This document shows, piece by piece, positions 14,505 to 24,174 of a stretch of DNA of 64,000 nucleotides. Position 1 is the stretch's first letter; every line of letters starts with the position of its first letter. Source of the stretch: JASGKO01 sp049840595 (GTDB lineage Bacteria > Verrucomicrobiota > Verrucomicrobiia > Chthoniobacterales > Chthoniobacteraceae); the NCBI GenBank assembly GCA_049840595.1, contig JASGKO010000043.1, positions 62,001 to 126,000 of the forward strand, read 5' to 3'. Both the position numbers and the translations under genes were made by a program. The notes below the pieces were generated by a model that saw only the letters and a list, made by a program, of their open reading frames with translations, searched no databases and had not been told where the DNA came from.

Positions 14505-17500
14505 ATGGCGATGAACAGGGCTCCCTCGGATCACTTCACTTTCACCCTCAATGGCCAGGAAGTGGCGGTGAATGGGGTGTCTCCGAATTTTTCGCTGGCA
14601 GAGTATTTGCGGCGGAATGGGCACACGGGGACGAAGATCGGGTGTGCAGAGGGGGATTGCGGGGCTTGCACGGTGGCGCTGGTGGAGCGCGATGCGGCGG
14701 GGCAGGCGACTTATCGAGCGATCAATAGTTGTATCGCGCTGCTGCCGATGGTGGCCGGGCGCGAGGTGCTGACGGTGGAGGGGCTGGAGCAGGGCGGAAA
14801 GCTGCATCCGGCACAGGAAGCAATGGTGAAGCACTACGGCTCGCAGTGCGGATATTGCACGCCGGGGTTTGTGATGTCGATGTTCGAAGGCTGCGCGCGC
14901 GGGCTGCAGGACAAGGAGCGGATTGCGGATCAGCTCTGCGGGAACCTGTGCCGGTGCACGGGGTATCGGGCGATTCGCGATGCGGCGCTGGAAGCGGGAG
15001 AGCAGCCAGTAGATGCGGAATTTGCGCGTCGGCTGGAGCAGGCGGCGGAGCCGGGCGGCGCGGCGTATGCAACGGGCGGGCGGTTCTTTTTGCGGCCGGA
15101 TTCACTGGCGGAATTGCTGCGGCTGAAAGCGCAACATCCCGAGGCGCGGCTGGTGGCGGGAGCGACGGAGATCGGGGTGGAGATCAACAAGCAGGGCCGC
15201 GATTTCCCGCAGTTGATTTCGACGGAAGCGGTGGCGGAGTTGAAGACGATCACGGCCACGGAAACGGCCTGGCATCTGGGCGCGGGGGCGACGCTCACGA
15301 ATCTCGAAGACGCGCTGGCAGGCGCGCTACCGTCGTTCCAGAAGATGCTCACTCTCTTTGCCTCGCGGCAAATTCGCAACCGCGCCACGCTGGCGGGAAA
15401 CCTGGTGACGGCCTCGCCAATCGGCGACAGCGCGCCGGTGCTGCTCTCGCTGGAAGCCGCGGTGGTGCTGGCGAGCGAACGCGGCGAACGCACGGTACCG
15501 CTCGCGGAATTTTTCACCGGCTACCGGAAGACGGTGCTGGCGGCGGATGAGGTGATGCGCGAGGTGATCGTGCCGCGCGGCGCGTGGTCACGAGTGGAAT
15601 TTTACAAGGTGTCGAAGCGGCGGGAGATGGACATCAGCATCGTCTCGGCGGCCTTTGCGGTGGAGACGGATGCGCAGGGCGTGGTGACGAAGACGCGCAT
15701 CGCTTTCGGCGGCGTCTCAGCCCTGCCCATGCGCGCGCTGGCGGCAGAAGCGGCGCTGGCGGGCCGCACGCTGGAAGCCGCCCGGGAAGCCGTCGCAGAG
15801 GCGCTGCGCGGGATTTACACCCCGATCGACGATGCGCGCGGGAGCGCGGAATACCGGCGCGGGCTGGTGGTGAGCCTGTGGGAAAAATTCGTGAGCGGCG
15901 AGCCGGAGACGACGCTGGAATTTGTGCCGGACGACGTGTGGGAAGTCGCAACCGCTTCGCACGGATTGAAGCACGAGAGCGCAGTCGGGCACGTGACCGG
16001 GCGCGCGCAATACATCGAGGACACCGCGCTCCGACGTCCCATGCTGGAACTGTGGCCAGTCTGCTCGCCGCATGCGCACGCGAAGATTTTGCGTCGCGAC
16101 GCGACCGCCGCCCGAAAGGCCCCCGGCGTCCGCGCCGTGCTGCTGGCGGAGGACGTGCCGGGCCACAACGACGTGGGCTGCGCGCGAAAGGACGAGAGCC
16201 TGCTCGCGGAAACCGAGGTGCTCTATCACGGCCACCTGGTGGCCGTGGTGGTGGCGGAGACGATCGAGCAAGCCCGCGCGGCGGCCAAGCTGGTCGAGGT
16301 CGATTACGAGCCACTGCCCGCGATTCTCACCGTGCCCGAGGCGATTGCCGCGGGGAGTTTCCATACCGAGCCAAATTACATGCGGCGCGGCGATTGGGAC
16401 GGCGCGCTGGCCGCGAGTCCGCGCCGGTTCGACGGGGAGTTCGAGCTCGGCGGGCAGGAGCATTTTTACCTGGAGACGCATGCCGCGTGGGCCGAGGTGG
16501 ATCCAGAGGGCAACGTATCGGTTTCCTCCTCCACCCAGTACCCAAGCGAGATCCAGACGATCGTGAGCGAGGTGCTGCACGTGCCGCGCCATCGCATCGT
16601 GGTGCAGGCGCCGCGCATGGGCGGCGGCTTCGGTGGCAAGGAAACCCAGGGCAACACCTGGGCGGCACTGGTCGCGCTCGCCGCCTTGAAGACCGGCCAG
16701 CCCGCGCGGATCCAGCTCGACCGCGATCTGGACATGATCCTCACCGGCAAGCGGCATCCGTTTTACAGCCGGTTCTCGGTGGGCCACGACGACGACGGGA
16801 AAATCCTCGCGCTCAAGTGCGCCCTGGTTTCCAACGGCGGCTGGTCGCTCGACCTCTCGATGCCGGTGACCGACCGCGCGATGTTCCATGTCGATAACGC
16901 CTACTACATCCCAAACATCGAGGTGAGCGGACAGGTGGTGAAGACGAATATCACCTCGCAGACCGCCTTTCGCGGCTTCGGCGGGCCGCAGGGCATGCTG
17001 GTGATCGAGGAGATCATGGACCGCATCGCCCGCCGCACCGGACTGCCACCGGAGGTCGTGCGCGCGCGCAATCTCTACCACGGCAGCGGCGAGACAAATA
17101 CCACGCACTACGGCGAGGAAATCGGCGACAACCGCATCCAGGCGATCTGGACGGAGCTGCTCCGCGAGGCGAAATTTACCGAGCGGCGCGCCGAGATCGC
17201 GCAATGGAATGCATCGCATCCAAACCGCCAGCGCGGCCTCGCCATCACGCCGGTGAAATTCGGGATCAGCTTCACCTTCACCCCCTACAACCAGGCCGGC
17301 GCACTGGTAATGATCTACCGCGACGGCTCGGTGCAGGTAAACCACGGCGGCACCGAAATGGGCCAGGGCCTTTATACGAAAATCCAGGGCGTAGTCATGC
17401 GCGAGCTCGGCCTGACCGCCGGGCAAATCCGCATGATGCCCACCGCCACCGACAAGGTGCCGAACACCTCGGCCACCGCCGCCTCCAGCGGCTCCGATCT

Positions 17501-18254
17501 CAACGGCGCGGCGGTGCAAGATGCCTGCCGGCAATTGCGCGAAAGATTGCTGCCGGTGGCGGCGGCGCTGTTACAGGAGCGCTTCGGGAAAGAAGTGCCG
17601 GTCGGGCAGGTGCGGGTGGAAAATGATGCATGGTTCAGCGCGACCACACCGCAGGAGGCGGTGGATTTCATAGATGTGGTAGAGCGCGCCTATATGCAGC
17701 GGATCAGCCTCTCGGCGAACGGTTTTTACGCAACGCCGGGCATCCACTGGAACCGCGCGACCGGCAAAGGTCGCCCGTTCCACTACTACGCCTGTGGCGC
17801 CTCGGTGAGCGAGGTGGAAGTGGACCGCTTCACCGGCATGAGCAAGGTGCGCCGGGTGGACATCCTGCACGACGTCGGCGATTCACTGAACCCGGGCGTC
17901 GATCGCGGCCAGATCGAGGGCGGCTTTGTGCAGGGGATGGGCTGGCTTACCAGTGAGGAACTCAAGTGGGACGCGAAGGGCCGGCTGCTGACCCACAGCG
18001 CAAGTACTTATGCCATCCCGGCAATTAGTGACGCCCCGGCTGACTTCCGCATCTCCTTTTTCAAAAATGCGACTCAGCCCACGGTGATCCACGGGAGCAA
18101 GGCAGTGGGTGAGCCACCCCTAATGCTGGCGATTTCCGTCCGCGAAGCGATCCGCGATGCGGTGGCAGCCTACAGAGGCGCTACAGAAGAGGTCGCGCTG
18201 GCTTCCCCGGCCGGTTGCGAGGCGGTTTATCGGGCGATTACCCGCCAGAATTAG
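14505..18254 (+). CDS. xdh: Xanthine dehydrogenase, fused single-chain form
   Basis: A 1249-residue molybdenum hydroxylase that oxidises hypoxanthine and xanthine to urate. The chain holds all three modules that many bacteria split into XdhA and XdhB. First are two 2Fe-2S domains (C47, C52, C55, C76; then QCGYCTPG and CRCTGYR). Next is a FAD-binding domain (VAGATEIGVE, TLAGNLVTASPIGDSAPVL). Last is a large molybdopterin domain (GGGFGGKE, FRGFGGPQG, GEPPLML with the catalytic glutamate). The start at 14505 has AAGGA seven bases upstream; a second ATG at 14511 is also possible. It lies after the cassette-like patch, which separates it from the ureide genes. Urate oxidase, needed to link this product to uraH, is not in the window. 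Confidence 0.93.
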   Translation: MAMNRAPSDHFTFTLNGQEVAVNGVSPNFSLAEYLRRNGHTGTKIGCAEGDCGACTVALVERDAAGQATYRAINSCIALLPMVAGREVLTVEGLEQGGKLHPAQEAMVKHYGSQCGYCTPGFVMSMFEGCARGLQDKERIADQLCGNLCRCTGYRAIRDAALEAGEQPVDAEFARRLEQAAEPGGAAYATGGRFFLRPDSLAELLRLKAQHPEARLVAGATEIGVEINKQGRDFPQLISTEAVAELKTITATETAWHLGAGATLTNLEDALAGALPSFQKMLTLFASRQIRNRATLAGNLVTASPIGDSAPVLLSLEAAVVLASERGERTVPLAEFFTGYRKTVLAADEVMREVIVPRGAWSRVEFYKVSKRREMDISIVSAAFAVETDAQGVVTKTRIAFGGVSALPMRALAAEAALAGRTLEAAREAVAEALRGIYTPIDDARGSAEYRRGLVVSLWEKFVSGEPETTLEFVPDDVWEVATASHGLKHESAVGHVTGRAQYIEDTALRRPMLELWPVCSPHAHAKILRRDATAARKAPGVRAVLLAEDVPGHNDVGCARKDESLLAETEVLYHGHLVAVVVAETIEQARAAAKLVEVDYEPLPAILTVPEAIAAGSFHTEPNYMRRGDWDGALAASPRRFDGEFELGGQEHFYLETHAAWAEVDPEGNVSVSSSTQYPSEIQTIVSEVLHVPRHRIVVQAPRMGGGFGGKETQGNTWAALVALAALKTGQPARIQLDRDLDMILTGKRHPFYSRFSVGHDDDGKILALKCALVSNGGWSLDLSMPVTDRAMFHVDNAYYIPNIEVSGQVVKTNITSQTAFRGFGGPQGMLVIEEIMDRIARRTGLPPEVVRARNLYHGSGETNTTHYGEEIGDNRIQAIWTELLREAKFTERRAEIAQWNASHPNRQRGLAITPVKFGISFTFTPYNQAGALVMIYRDGSVQVNHGGTEMGQGLYTKIQGVVMRELGLTAGQIRMMPTATDKVPNTSATAASSGSDLNGAAVQDACRQLRERLLPVAAALLQERFGKEVPVGQVRVENDAWFSATTPQEAVDFIDVVERAYMQRISLSANGFYATPGIHWNRATGKGRPFHYYACGASVSEVEVDRFTGMSKVRRVDILHDVGDSLNPGVDRGQIEGGFVQGMGWLTSEELKWDAKGRLLTHSASTYAIPAISDAPADFRISFFKNATQPTVIHGSKAVGEPPLMLAISVREAIRDAVAAYRGATEEVALASPAGCEAVYRAITRQN

Positions 18255-18336
18255 GAAGCCTGCCTAAATTTAATTTTGCTAAAACGGACTCCACAGCACG
18301 GCAATTGCTTTAGCCTAATTGCGAAAGCGCCAGCCA

Positions 18337-20286
18337 ATGTCCGATTCCACCATCGAAGCCCCAGCCCCAGAGAAGGTCGCCGAGGAACCCCCTCGCAAGG
18401 TGGAACGCGCCTCGGCAGAAATTCCCTTCCGGGCGTTGTGCGGCAAGCATCCGCAGCCGATGTGGCTGCTGAACTCGGAAGATTTTTCCATCCTCGCCGT
18501 CAATGAAGCAGCCCAGCAGATGGGCGGCATGGGCGCGGCGGTTTTTCAAGTGCCCTTTGCCACGCTCTTCCCCGAGGCGGAACTCCGCCGCTTGCGGCTG
18601 AGCAATCCCCTCAAGGCAACCCTGGTCACCAAGACCGGTCGGCAACACGAACTGGAGCTGACGGCCTCCTCGACTTTTTTCTCGGGCAGCAGCTCGATCC
18701 TCGTGATCGGACGCAAGATGACGGACCTCGCAGACCCTTCGCTGATGGAAATCTCCTCGAAAGGGACCGCCTTCGAAGAAATGCTCTGGGTGACGCCGGT
18801 CTCCGTAATCGTAACGGACGTGAGTGAGAACATCATCCTCTGGAATGAAAACTCGGAGCGGCGCTACGGCTGGCATGCGGGAGAGGTGATCGGACGCCCG
18901 GTCGGAGAAGTGATTTTTGAACAAGGCGCAGCCGATTCGGCGCGGCGGGTGGTGCGCGAGAGTGGTGAGTGGAGCGGCGAAATGGCGCAACACCATCGCG
19001 ATGGCAGCAAGCTAAACATTCACAGCCGCTGGCGCTCGGTGGTGGAAGAAGGCGGCGCGATCCAGTTCATCGTGATGGTGAATGTGGACATCACCGAGCA
19101 GAAGCAAATCGAGGCGCAGTACCTGCGTTCGCAGCGGCTGGAGAGCATCGGCACCCTGGCGAGCGGGATTGCCCACGATCTGAACAATATTTTGACGCCG
19201 ATCCTGATGTCGGTGGGTATTTTACGCGCCCGAAATCAGGCACCGGAGAATCAGAAGTTGATCGATGCGATCGAAGGCAGCGCGGAGCGCGGCGCGGAAA
19301 TCGTGAAGCAGGTGCTCACCTTTGCCCGCGGGGTGGTGGGCGATCACATGACCTTGCAGCCCAAGCATCTCATCACCGAGTTGATGAAAATTCTGGCGCA
19401 GACGTTTCCGAAGAACATCCATGTGAAATCGGAGATGACGAAAGCGCTCTCCGCCATCTCGGGCGATGCGACCCAGATCCACCAGGTATTGCTGAACCTG
19501 TGCGTGAATGCACGCGACGCCATGCCGGATGGCGGGCAGATCACTTTACGCGCTTCCAATGTAATGCTGGAAGTGACCGACCAGGCGCGGCAGCCGGAAT
19601 TGAAGCCGGGGCCGCATGTCGTGATGGAAGTCGCCGATTCGGGCTCGGGCATACCGCCCGAAGTGCTGGACCGGATTTTTGATCCCTTTTTTACCACCAA
19701 GGAGCCGGGCAAGGGCACGGGCCTCGGCCTGGCCACGGTGCGCGGCATCGTGAAGAGCCATGGCGGCACGATGGTGGTGGAGACCGAGGTGGGGCGCGGC
19801 ACAACCTTCAAGGTCTATCTCCCTGCGGTGGAGGAAGAAGAAGCGGACAAGGAGAAGCCTGCATTGACGCTACCCCCGCGCGGAAACAACGAAACGATTC
19901 TCGTGGTGGACGACGAGGCCAGCGTGCGCATTGCCTCGGTGAGCCTGCTCCAATCGCACGGCTACCAGATTTACACCGCCGAAGACGGCACGGATGCGCT
20001 GGCCCTCTATTTCCAACGGCAGGGCGACGTGGATCTCATCCTCACCGACTGGAAGATGGAGCAGATGGATGGCTACCAGCTCGCCTGCGCGATTCGCAAG
20101 CTGCGGCCGGAAGTGCCGATCATTATTTCGAGCGGACAACTGACCGAGGAAGACCGGAAGGTCTTCATCGAGGCCGGATTCCGAAACTTTCTGGAGAAAC
20201 CCTACAAACCCGAACTGCTGTTAAACACGGTGCATGAGGCGTTGCAGAAGCGGGAGCCGAAGATGGTGAATCTCGGCGGGCGGTAA
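18337..20286 (+). CDS. Hybrid sensor histidine kinase with C-terminal receiver
   Basis: A 649-residue cytoplasmic signalling protein without membrane segments. In order: two PAS-like regions (about 30-130 and 140-260, ending VDITEQKQIEAQYLRSQRLE), a dimerisation domain with phospho-accepting histidine near 280 (GIAHDLNNILTP), and an HATPase domain with N box NLCVNARDAMPDGG and G boxes DSGSGIPPEV and GKGTGLGLAT. A receiver follows (ILVVDDEASVR, phospho-aspartate near 571 in LILTDWKM, lysine in LEKPYK). The start at 18337 is preferred over an ATG six codons upstream. It follows xdh by 82 bases; a functional link to purine sensing is possible but not shown. Confidence 0.88.
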   Translation: MSDSTIEAPAPEKVAEEPPRKVERASAEIPFRALCGKHPQPMWLLNSEDFSILAVNEAAQQMGGMGAAVFQVPFATLFPEAELRRLRLSNPLKATLVTKTGRQHELELTASSTFFSGSSSILVIGRKMTDLADPSLMEISSKGTAFEEMLWVTPVSVIVTDVSENIILWNENSERRYGWHAGEVIGRPVGEVIFEQGAADSARRVVRESGEWSGEMAQHHRDGSKLNIHSRWRSVVEEGGAIQFIVMVNVDITEQKQIEAQYLRSQRLESIGTLASGIAHDLNNILTPILMSVGILRARNQAPENQKLIDAIEGSAERGAEIVKQVLTFARGVVGDHMTLQPKHLITELMKILAQTFPKNIHVKSEMTKALSAISGDATQIHQVLLNLCVNARDAMPDGGQITLRASNVMLEVTDQARQPELKPGPHVVMEVADSGSGIPPEVLDRIFDPFFTTKEPGKGTGLGLATVRGIVKSHGGTMVVETEVGRGTTFKVYLPAVEEEEADKEKPALTLPPRGNNETILVVDDEASVRIASVSLLQSHGYQIYTAEDGTDALALYFQRQGDVDLILTDWKMEQMDGYQLACAIRKLRPEVPIIISSGQLTEEDRKVFIEAGFRNFLEKPYKPELLLNTVHEALQKREPKMVNLGGR

Positions 20287-20339
20287 GATTGATTGCCCAG
20301 CCGATTGATCAGGTGCAATCATTGCTCTACTAGTCTCCC

Positions 20340-21053
20340 ATGTCCTATCCACTGCCCCCCAATGAATCGAAGCGTCTGGCGGCCCTGCGACATTACCAGA
20401 TCATGGATACGGGACCGGAGCAGGCGTACGACGATTTCGTTTACCTGGCCTCGACGATTTGCCGCACGCCCGTGGCGTTGATGAGCCTGGTGGATGCAGA
20501 GCGACAGTGGTTCAAGGCCAAGGTCGGGCTGCCGGTGGCGGAGACGCCGCGCGAGCAGGCCTTTTGTTCCTACACGATTTTGCAGCAGGAAGTGATGGTG
20601 GTGAAGGATGCGACGAAGGATGAGCGCTTTTCCACGAACCCGCTGGTGACTTCCATTCCGCACATTCGTTTCTACGCCGGGGCACCGTTGATCGATAGCG
20701 AGGGCATGGCGATGGGGTCGCTGTGCGTGATCGATCGCAAGCCACGCACTTTCACCGACGAGCAGGCCAAGTCCCTCAAGGCGCTCGCGCGGCAAATCAT
20801 GGCCCATATGGAGATGCGAAAAATCTCGGCGGAACTGGCCACGGCCCTGGGGGAAATCAAGACGCTGAACGGGCTGCTGCCGATTTGCTCGTATTGCAAG
20901 GAGATCCGCAACGACCACGGCTACTGGCAAAGCGTGGAGAGCTACGTAAGCTGCCACAGCGAGGCCCGTTTCACACACGGCTTTTGCCCATCGTGCATCC
21001 AGGAGCGTTTCCCCGATGTTTACGAGCAGCTGAAAAATGAGGGCGAGATGTAA
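20340..21053 (+). CDS. GAF-domain protein with C-terminal cysteine-rich module
   Basis: A 237-residue protein. Residues 1-160 form a GAF sensor domain of the type with MDTGPEQAYDDFVYLAS at the start and FYAGAPLIDSEGMAMGSLCVID. A short helix (about 150-185) leads to a module with ICSYCKEIRNDHGYW and FTHGFCPSCI. The same module occurs at the end of many response regulators and probably binds a metal through two CxxC pairs. It likely relays a small-molecule signal with the hybrid kinase just upstream, 53 bases away on the same strand. Its stop directly abuts the stop of the convergent MFS gene. Confidence 0.8.
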   Translation: MSYPLPPNESKRLAALRHYQIMDTGPEQAYDDFVYLASTICRTPVALMSLVDAERQWFKAKVGLPVAETPREQAFCSYTILQQEVMVVKDATKDERFSTNPLVTSIPHIRFYAGAPLIDSEGMAMGSLCVIDRKPRTFTDEQAKSLKALARQIMAHMEMRKISAELATALGEIKTLNGLLPICSYCKEIRNDHGYWQSVESYVSCHSEARFTHGFCPSCIQERFPDVYEQLKNEGEM

Positions 21054-22520
21054 TCAGGCCTCCTCGGCCTCGGTGGAGCGGTGATTACTGACGGCCGCGC
21101 CGTCGTTTGCCCGCAGGCCGAGGAAAGTAGCGCCGCTGAGAATGGTGAGGATCCCGAGCGTGATAAACGCATGGTGCAACGCAGGGATGAGCAGGCCGGT
21201 ATCCGATTGTGCGATGCCGCCGAGGAACCAGCCGGTAATGAGCGAGGCACAGGCAATGCCGAAGCTGATCGAGAGCTGCTGCCCAGTGCTGGCCATCGTG
21301 CTGGCGTCGCTGGCCTGAGCTGGAGTCGTATCCGCATAGGCGAGCGTATTCATCGCCGTGAATTGCAGGGCGGAGAAAGAGCCTTGCGCGAGACTGAGCA
21401 GCACCACCAACGGCAGCGGAGTATGCACGCCGACGAAGGAGAACGCGGCAATAGTGAGGCCGATGCAGAGGGTATTGAGCAGGAGAATCCGGCGATAGCC
21501 GAGCCGGGCGAGAATGGGCTGGGTGAGTGTTTTCATCCCGATGGCGGCGGCGGCCTGGGGCATGGTGAGCAGACCCGCCTGCCAGGGCGCGTAGCCGAGG
21601 CCGAGCTGGTAAAGCAACGGCAGGAGAAAAGGCATGCCCGCAATGCCCAGCCGGGTCACACAGCCGCCGACCACCGAGATGCGAAAGGTACGGACGTTAA
21701 AAAGATCCAGCGGCATGAGGGCATTGGGGATACGCAAAGCGTGTCGGCCGTAGGCGGCGAGAAAAAAGAGGGCCAAGCAGCCAAGGATGATTACCTCCGC
21801 GCTGTTCAAACCGTGGACGCCAAAAATTTCCAGCACGTAGGAGAGCAGGGCGATGCCGATGCCGAAGAGCAGAAACCCGCCCCAATCGAGCCGCCCCGGA
21901 TCGACTGCCGCATCGGGCATATAACGCTGGATGAGCGCCAGCCCCACGCAGCCAAACGGGAGGTTTACGAGAAAAATCATCCGCCATGACAGCCAGTGCA
22001 CGATGAGCCCGCCCAGGAACGGCCCCAGCAGCGGCCCGATCAGCGCCGGGATGACGATGAAATTCATCACCCGGATAATCTCGCTCTTTTCAAACGTCCG
22101 CAGCACGGCGATACGACCGACCGGCATCATCAAAGCCGCGCCCATGCCTTGGAAAATACGACTCGCCACCAGCGCCGGCAGACTGCCCGCGAGACCGCAG
22201 CAGAGCGAGCCCGCCGTAAAAACTCCCACCGCTGCCAGCATCACCCGCCGCGTGCCCCAGCGGTCCGCCAGCCAGCCACTCAGCGGAATGCAAACGGCGA
22301 GCGCGATGGTGTAGCTGGTGAGCACCGCCTTGAGGCTGAGCGAAGGCACCCGAAACGCCGCCGCAATGGTGGGGACGGCGGTATTCACGATCGTGGCATC
22401 GAGTTGCGTCATGAACAGGCTGACGGCCATGATCCACGGAATCCAGAAGCGGGCCTCGGCGAGACGGGAGTTGATCGGAGGAGACGAGGGGCTGGAAGTA
22501 AGAAGCGGGCCGCTGGTCAT
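21054..22520 (-). CDS. MFS drug/metabolite exporter, DHA2 (EmrB/QacA) type
   Basis: A 488-residue inner membrane transporter with about 14 predicted helices. Family motifs are LDATIVNTAVPTIA in the first helix, GWLADRWGTRRVML (motif A) and RIFQGMGAALMMPVGRIAVL with the antiporter-type motif C region. This is the proton-driven exporter group that includes EmrB. No EmrA-type membrane fusion partner is adjacent. The start at 22520 was chosen because 34 upstream codons are low in hydrophobicity and overlap a repeat. Substrate unknown. It converges on the GAF gene with no intergenic space. Confidence 0.85.
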   Translation of the reverse strand: MTSGPLLTSSPSSPPINSRLAEARFWIPWIMAVSLFMTQLDATIVNTAVPTIAAAFRVPSLSLKAVLTSYTIALAVCIPLSGWLADRWGTRRVMLAAVGVFTAGSLCCGLAGSLPALVASRIFQGMGAALMMPVGRIAVLRTFEKSEIIRVMNFIVIPALIGPLLGPFLGGLIVHWLSWRMIFLVNLPFGCVGLALIQRYMPDAAVDPGRLDWGGFLLFGIGIALLSYVLEIFGVHGLNSAEVIILGCLALFFLAAYGRHALRIPNALMPLDLFNVRTFRISVVGGCVTRLGIAGMPFLLPLLYQLGLGYAPWQAGLLTMPQAAAAIGMKTLTQPILARLGYRRILLLNTLCIGLTIAAFSFVGVHTPLPLVVLLSLAQGSFSALQFTAMNTLAYADTTPAQASDASTMASTGQQLSISFGIACASLITGWFLGGIAQSDTGLLIPALHHAFITLGILTILSGATFLGLRANDGAAVSNHRSTEAEEA

Positions 22521-22579
22521 TGCGCCATAAACATTGCGAGAATGGGCGGGTTGTCCATCGGGAATGGGTGGGGAGATGG

Positions 22580-22614
22580 AACCGCGGATAACGCGGATGG
22601 GCGCGGATAAAAGG
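22580..22614. repeat. Copy of the ATCCGCG / CCGCGGTTAAAA repeat family
   Basis: The sequence AACCGCGGATAACGCGGATG continues with GGCGCGGATAAAAGGC. It is the reverse-oriented counterpart of the right half of the element at 9394-9462. It lies upstream of the MFS gene. Confidence 0.6.
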
Positions 22615-22708
22615 CGGGGCATTCATGTTATCCGTGTGCTGGCAATGCTCAAAAGCAAATCCCGACGACTTCCGCTCGAGATGTCGGCGCATTGGAGGTA
22701 TAAACGAA

Positions 22709-22739
22709 ACCCCGCTCGCGAAGCGATTCGCGGCGGGGT
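22709..22739 (-). terminator. Intrinsic terminator of the rhamnose isomerase gene
   Basis: ACCCCGC and GCGGGGT, extended inward by CGCGAA and TTCGCG with one bulged base, form a 13-bp stem around loop GCGA. On the minus strand it is followed by TTTCGTTTATACC. It lies 33 bases beyond the stop of rhaA. Confidence 0.85.
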
Positions 22740-22772
22740 CGCGTGAAAAATAGCGCGGTGGCTGTTTTGCGT

Positions 22773-24024
22773 CTAGCGCTTGGAGAGCACGGTGCTCTCG
22801 TAGGCTTTCACCTCATCGAGCCAGGCCTTGCCCACCGGCACGCCGTTGCGGCGGCAATACTCGTCCCACACGAGGCCGAGCGGGAGAGTTTTCGCTTCCT
22901 CGAAGAGGGCGAGACGGGAGGTGAAGTCGCCGGATTCCTCGGCGCTACGCAGGAGCGTCGCGGGCTCGAAGCAGAGCGCTGAGGAGGCACTTGATCGCGT
23001 TGCGGGTGCCGATGACCCAGCAGGCGATGCGGTTGATGCTCGCGTCGAAGAAATCGAGCCCGATGTGGGTGCGGCTGGCGAACCCGCCGCGGATGACTTC
23101 CTCCATGATGCCGCGGGTCGGATCGTCAAAGAGCACCACGTGATCGCTATCCCAGCGGACGCCGCGGCTCACGTGCAGGAGCAGCTCGGGCACGAATTGC
23201 AGCACGCTGGAAATTTTGTCGCCGAGATTCTCGGTGGGATGGAAGTGGCCGGCATCGAGGCAATACAGCTTCTGGTTCTTCACCGCGTAGCCGAGGTAGA
23301 ACTCGTGGGAGCCGGCGACGTAGCTCTCGGAGCCGATGCCGAAGAGCTTGCTCTCGACCGCGTCGAGATTGTGCGTGGGATCGATTGCCTCGGCAAAGAG
23401 GGCGTCGAGCGAGGCCTCGAGGCGCTTCCGCGGGGCGACGCGATCATACGGGAGATCCTTGTAGCCGTCGGGAATCCACACGTTGGTCACGCAGGTCTTG
23501 CCGAGTTGCTTGCCCATTTCCGCGCCGATCTTGCGGCAGGCGATGCCGTGCTCGATCCAGTATTCACGGACCTTCGCATCGGGATGGGTCAGCGTGAAGC
23601 CGTCATCCGCGAGCGGATGGGAGAAAAAAGTGGGATTGAAATCGAGCCCGAGGCCGAGCGGTTTCGCCCAATCGATCCAGCTCTGGAAGTGCGAGACGTT
23701 GTATTCGTTGCGCTCGACTGCTTTGCCGCCGAGATCAGCGTAGCAGGCGTGGAGATTCAGACGATGGGTCCCGGGGATCAGCGAGAGGGCTTTTTCGATG
23801 TCGCCGCGCAGTTCGGCGAGGTTGCGGGCTTTGCCGGGGTAGTTGCCGGTGGCCTGGATGCCGCCCCCGCCGAGGGTCGCACCTTCCTTTTCCGTGCCGC
23901 TCACGTCGTCGCCCTGCCAGCAGTGCAGGGAAATCGGGATTTGCGCGAGCTGTTGCAGCGCGGCTTCGGTATCCACGCCGAGTGCGGCGTAGGTTTCTTT
24001 CGCGTAATCGTATGCTTGGGACAT
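22773..24024 (-). CDS. rhaA: L-rhamnose isomerase (one frameshift near 22975)
   Basis: Cytoplasmic metal-dependent isomerase that converts L-rhamnose to L-rhamnulose, the entry step for rhamnose from pectin (rhamnogalacturonan). The start at 24024 gives MSQAYDYAKETYAALGVD; family motifs follow (SLHCWQGDDVSG, LNLHACYAD, DAGHFHPTE, WDSDHVV). Near 22975 one extra base shifts the frame in CTGCTTCGAGCC; removing it gives SALLEPATLLRSAEESGD and an open frame to the stop at 22773. The total is about 416 residues, normal for the family. The next gene upstream is divergent (an SGNH esterase), so this enzyme belongs to a plant-polysaccharide block. The break looks like a sequencing error. Confidence 0.88.
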
Positions 24025-24174
24025 AGCTGGAGTCTTCGGGTTAAATGGGGTCGGTGCCGCCAGAAAATCAGGCGCAAGGTTCAGCCTGCCCTGCGATGGG
24101 GCGGGATCAAGCAGAAAAAGAGGATTCCAACAACACACTTGGCATTTTTGGGGGATCGAAGATAAGAGAACCTC

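Noticed and set aside
15717..17534. 605-codon minus-strand frame opposite xdh
   Set aside because: The forward frame carries all xanthine dehydrogenase motifs; the reverse frame is rich in His, Arg and Gly with no recognisable domain.
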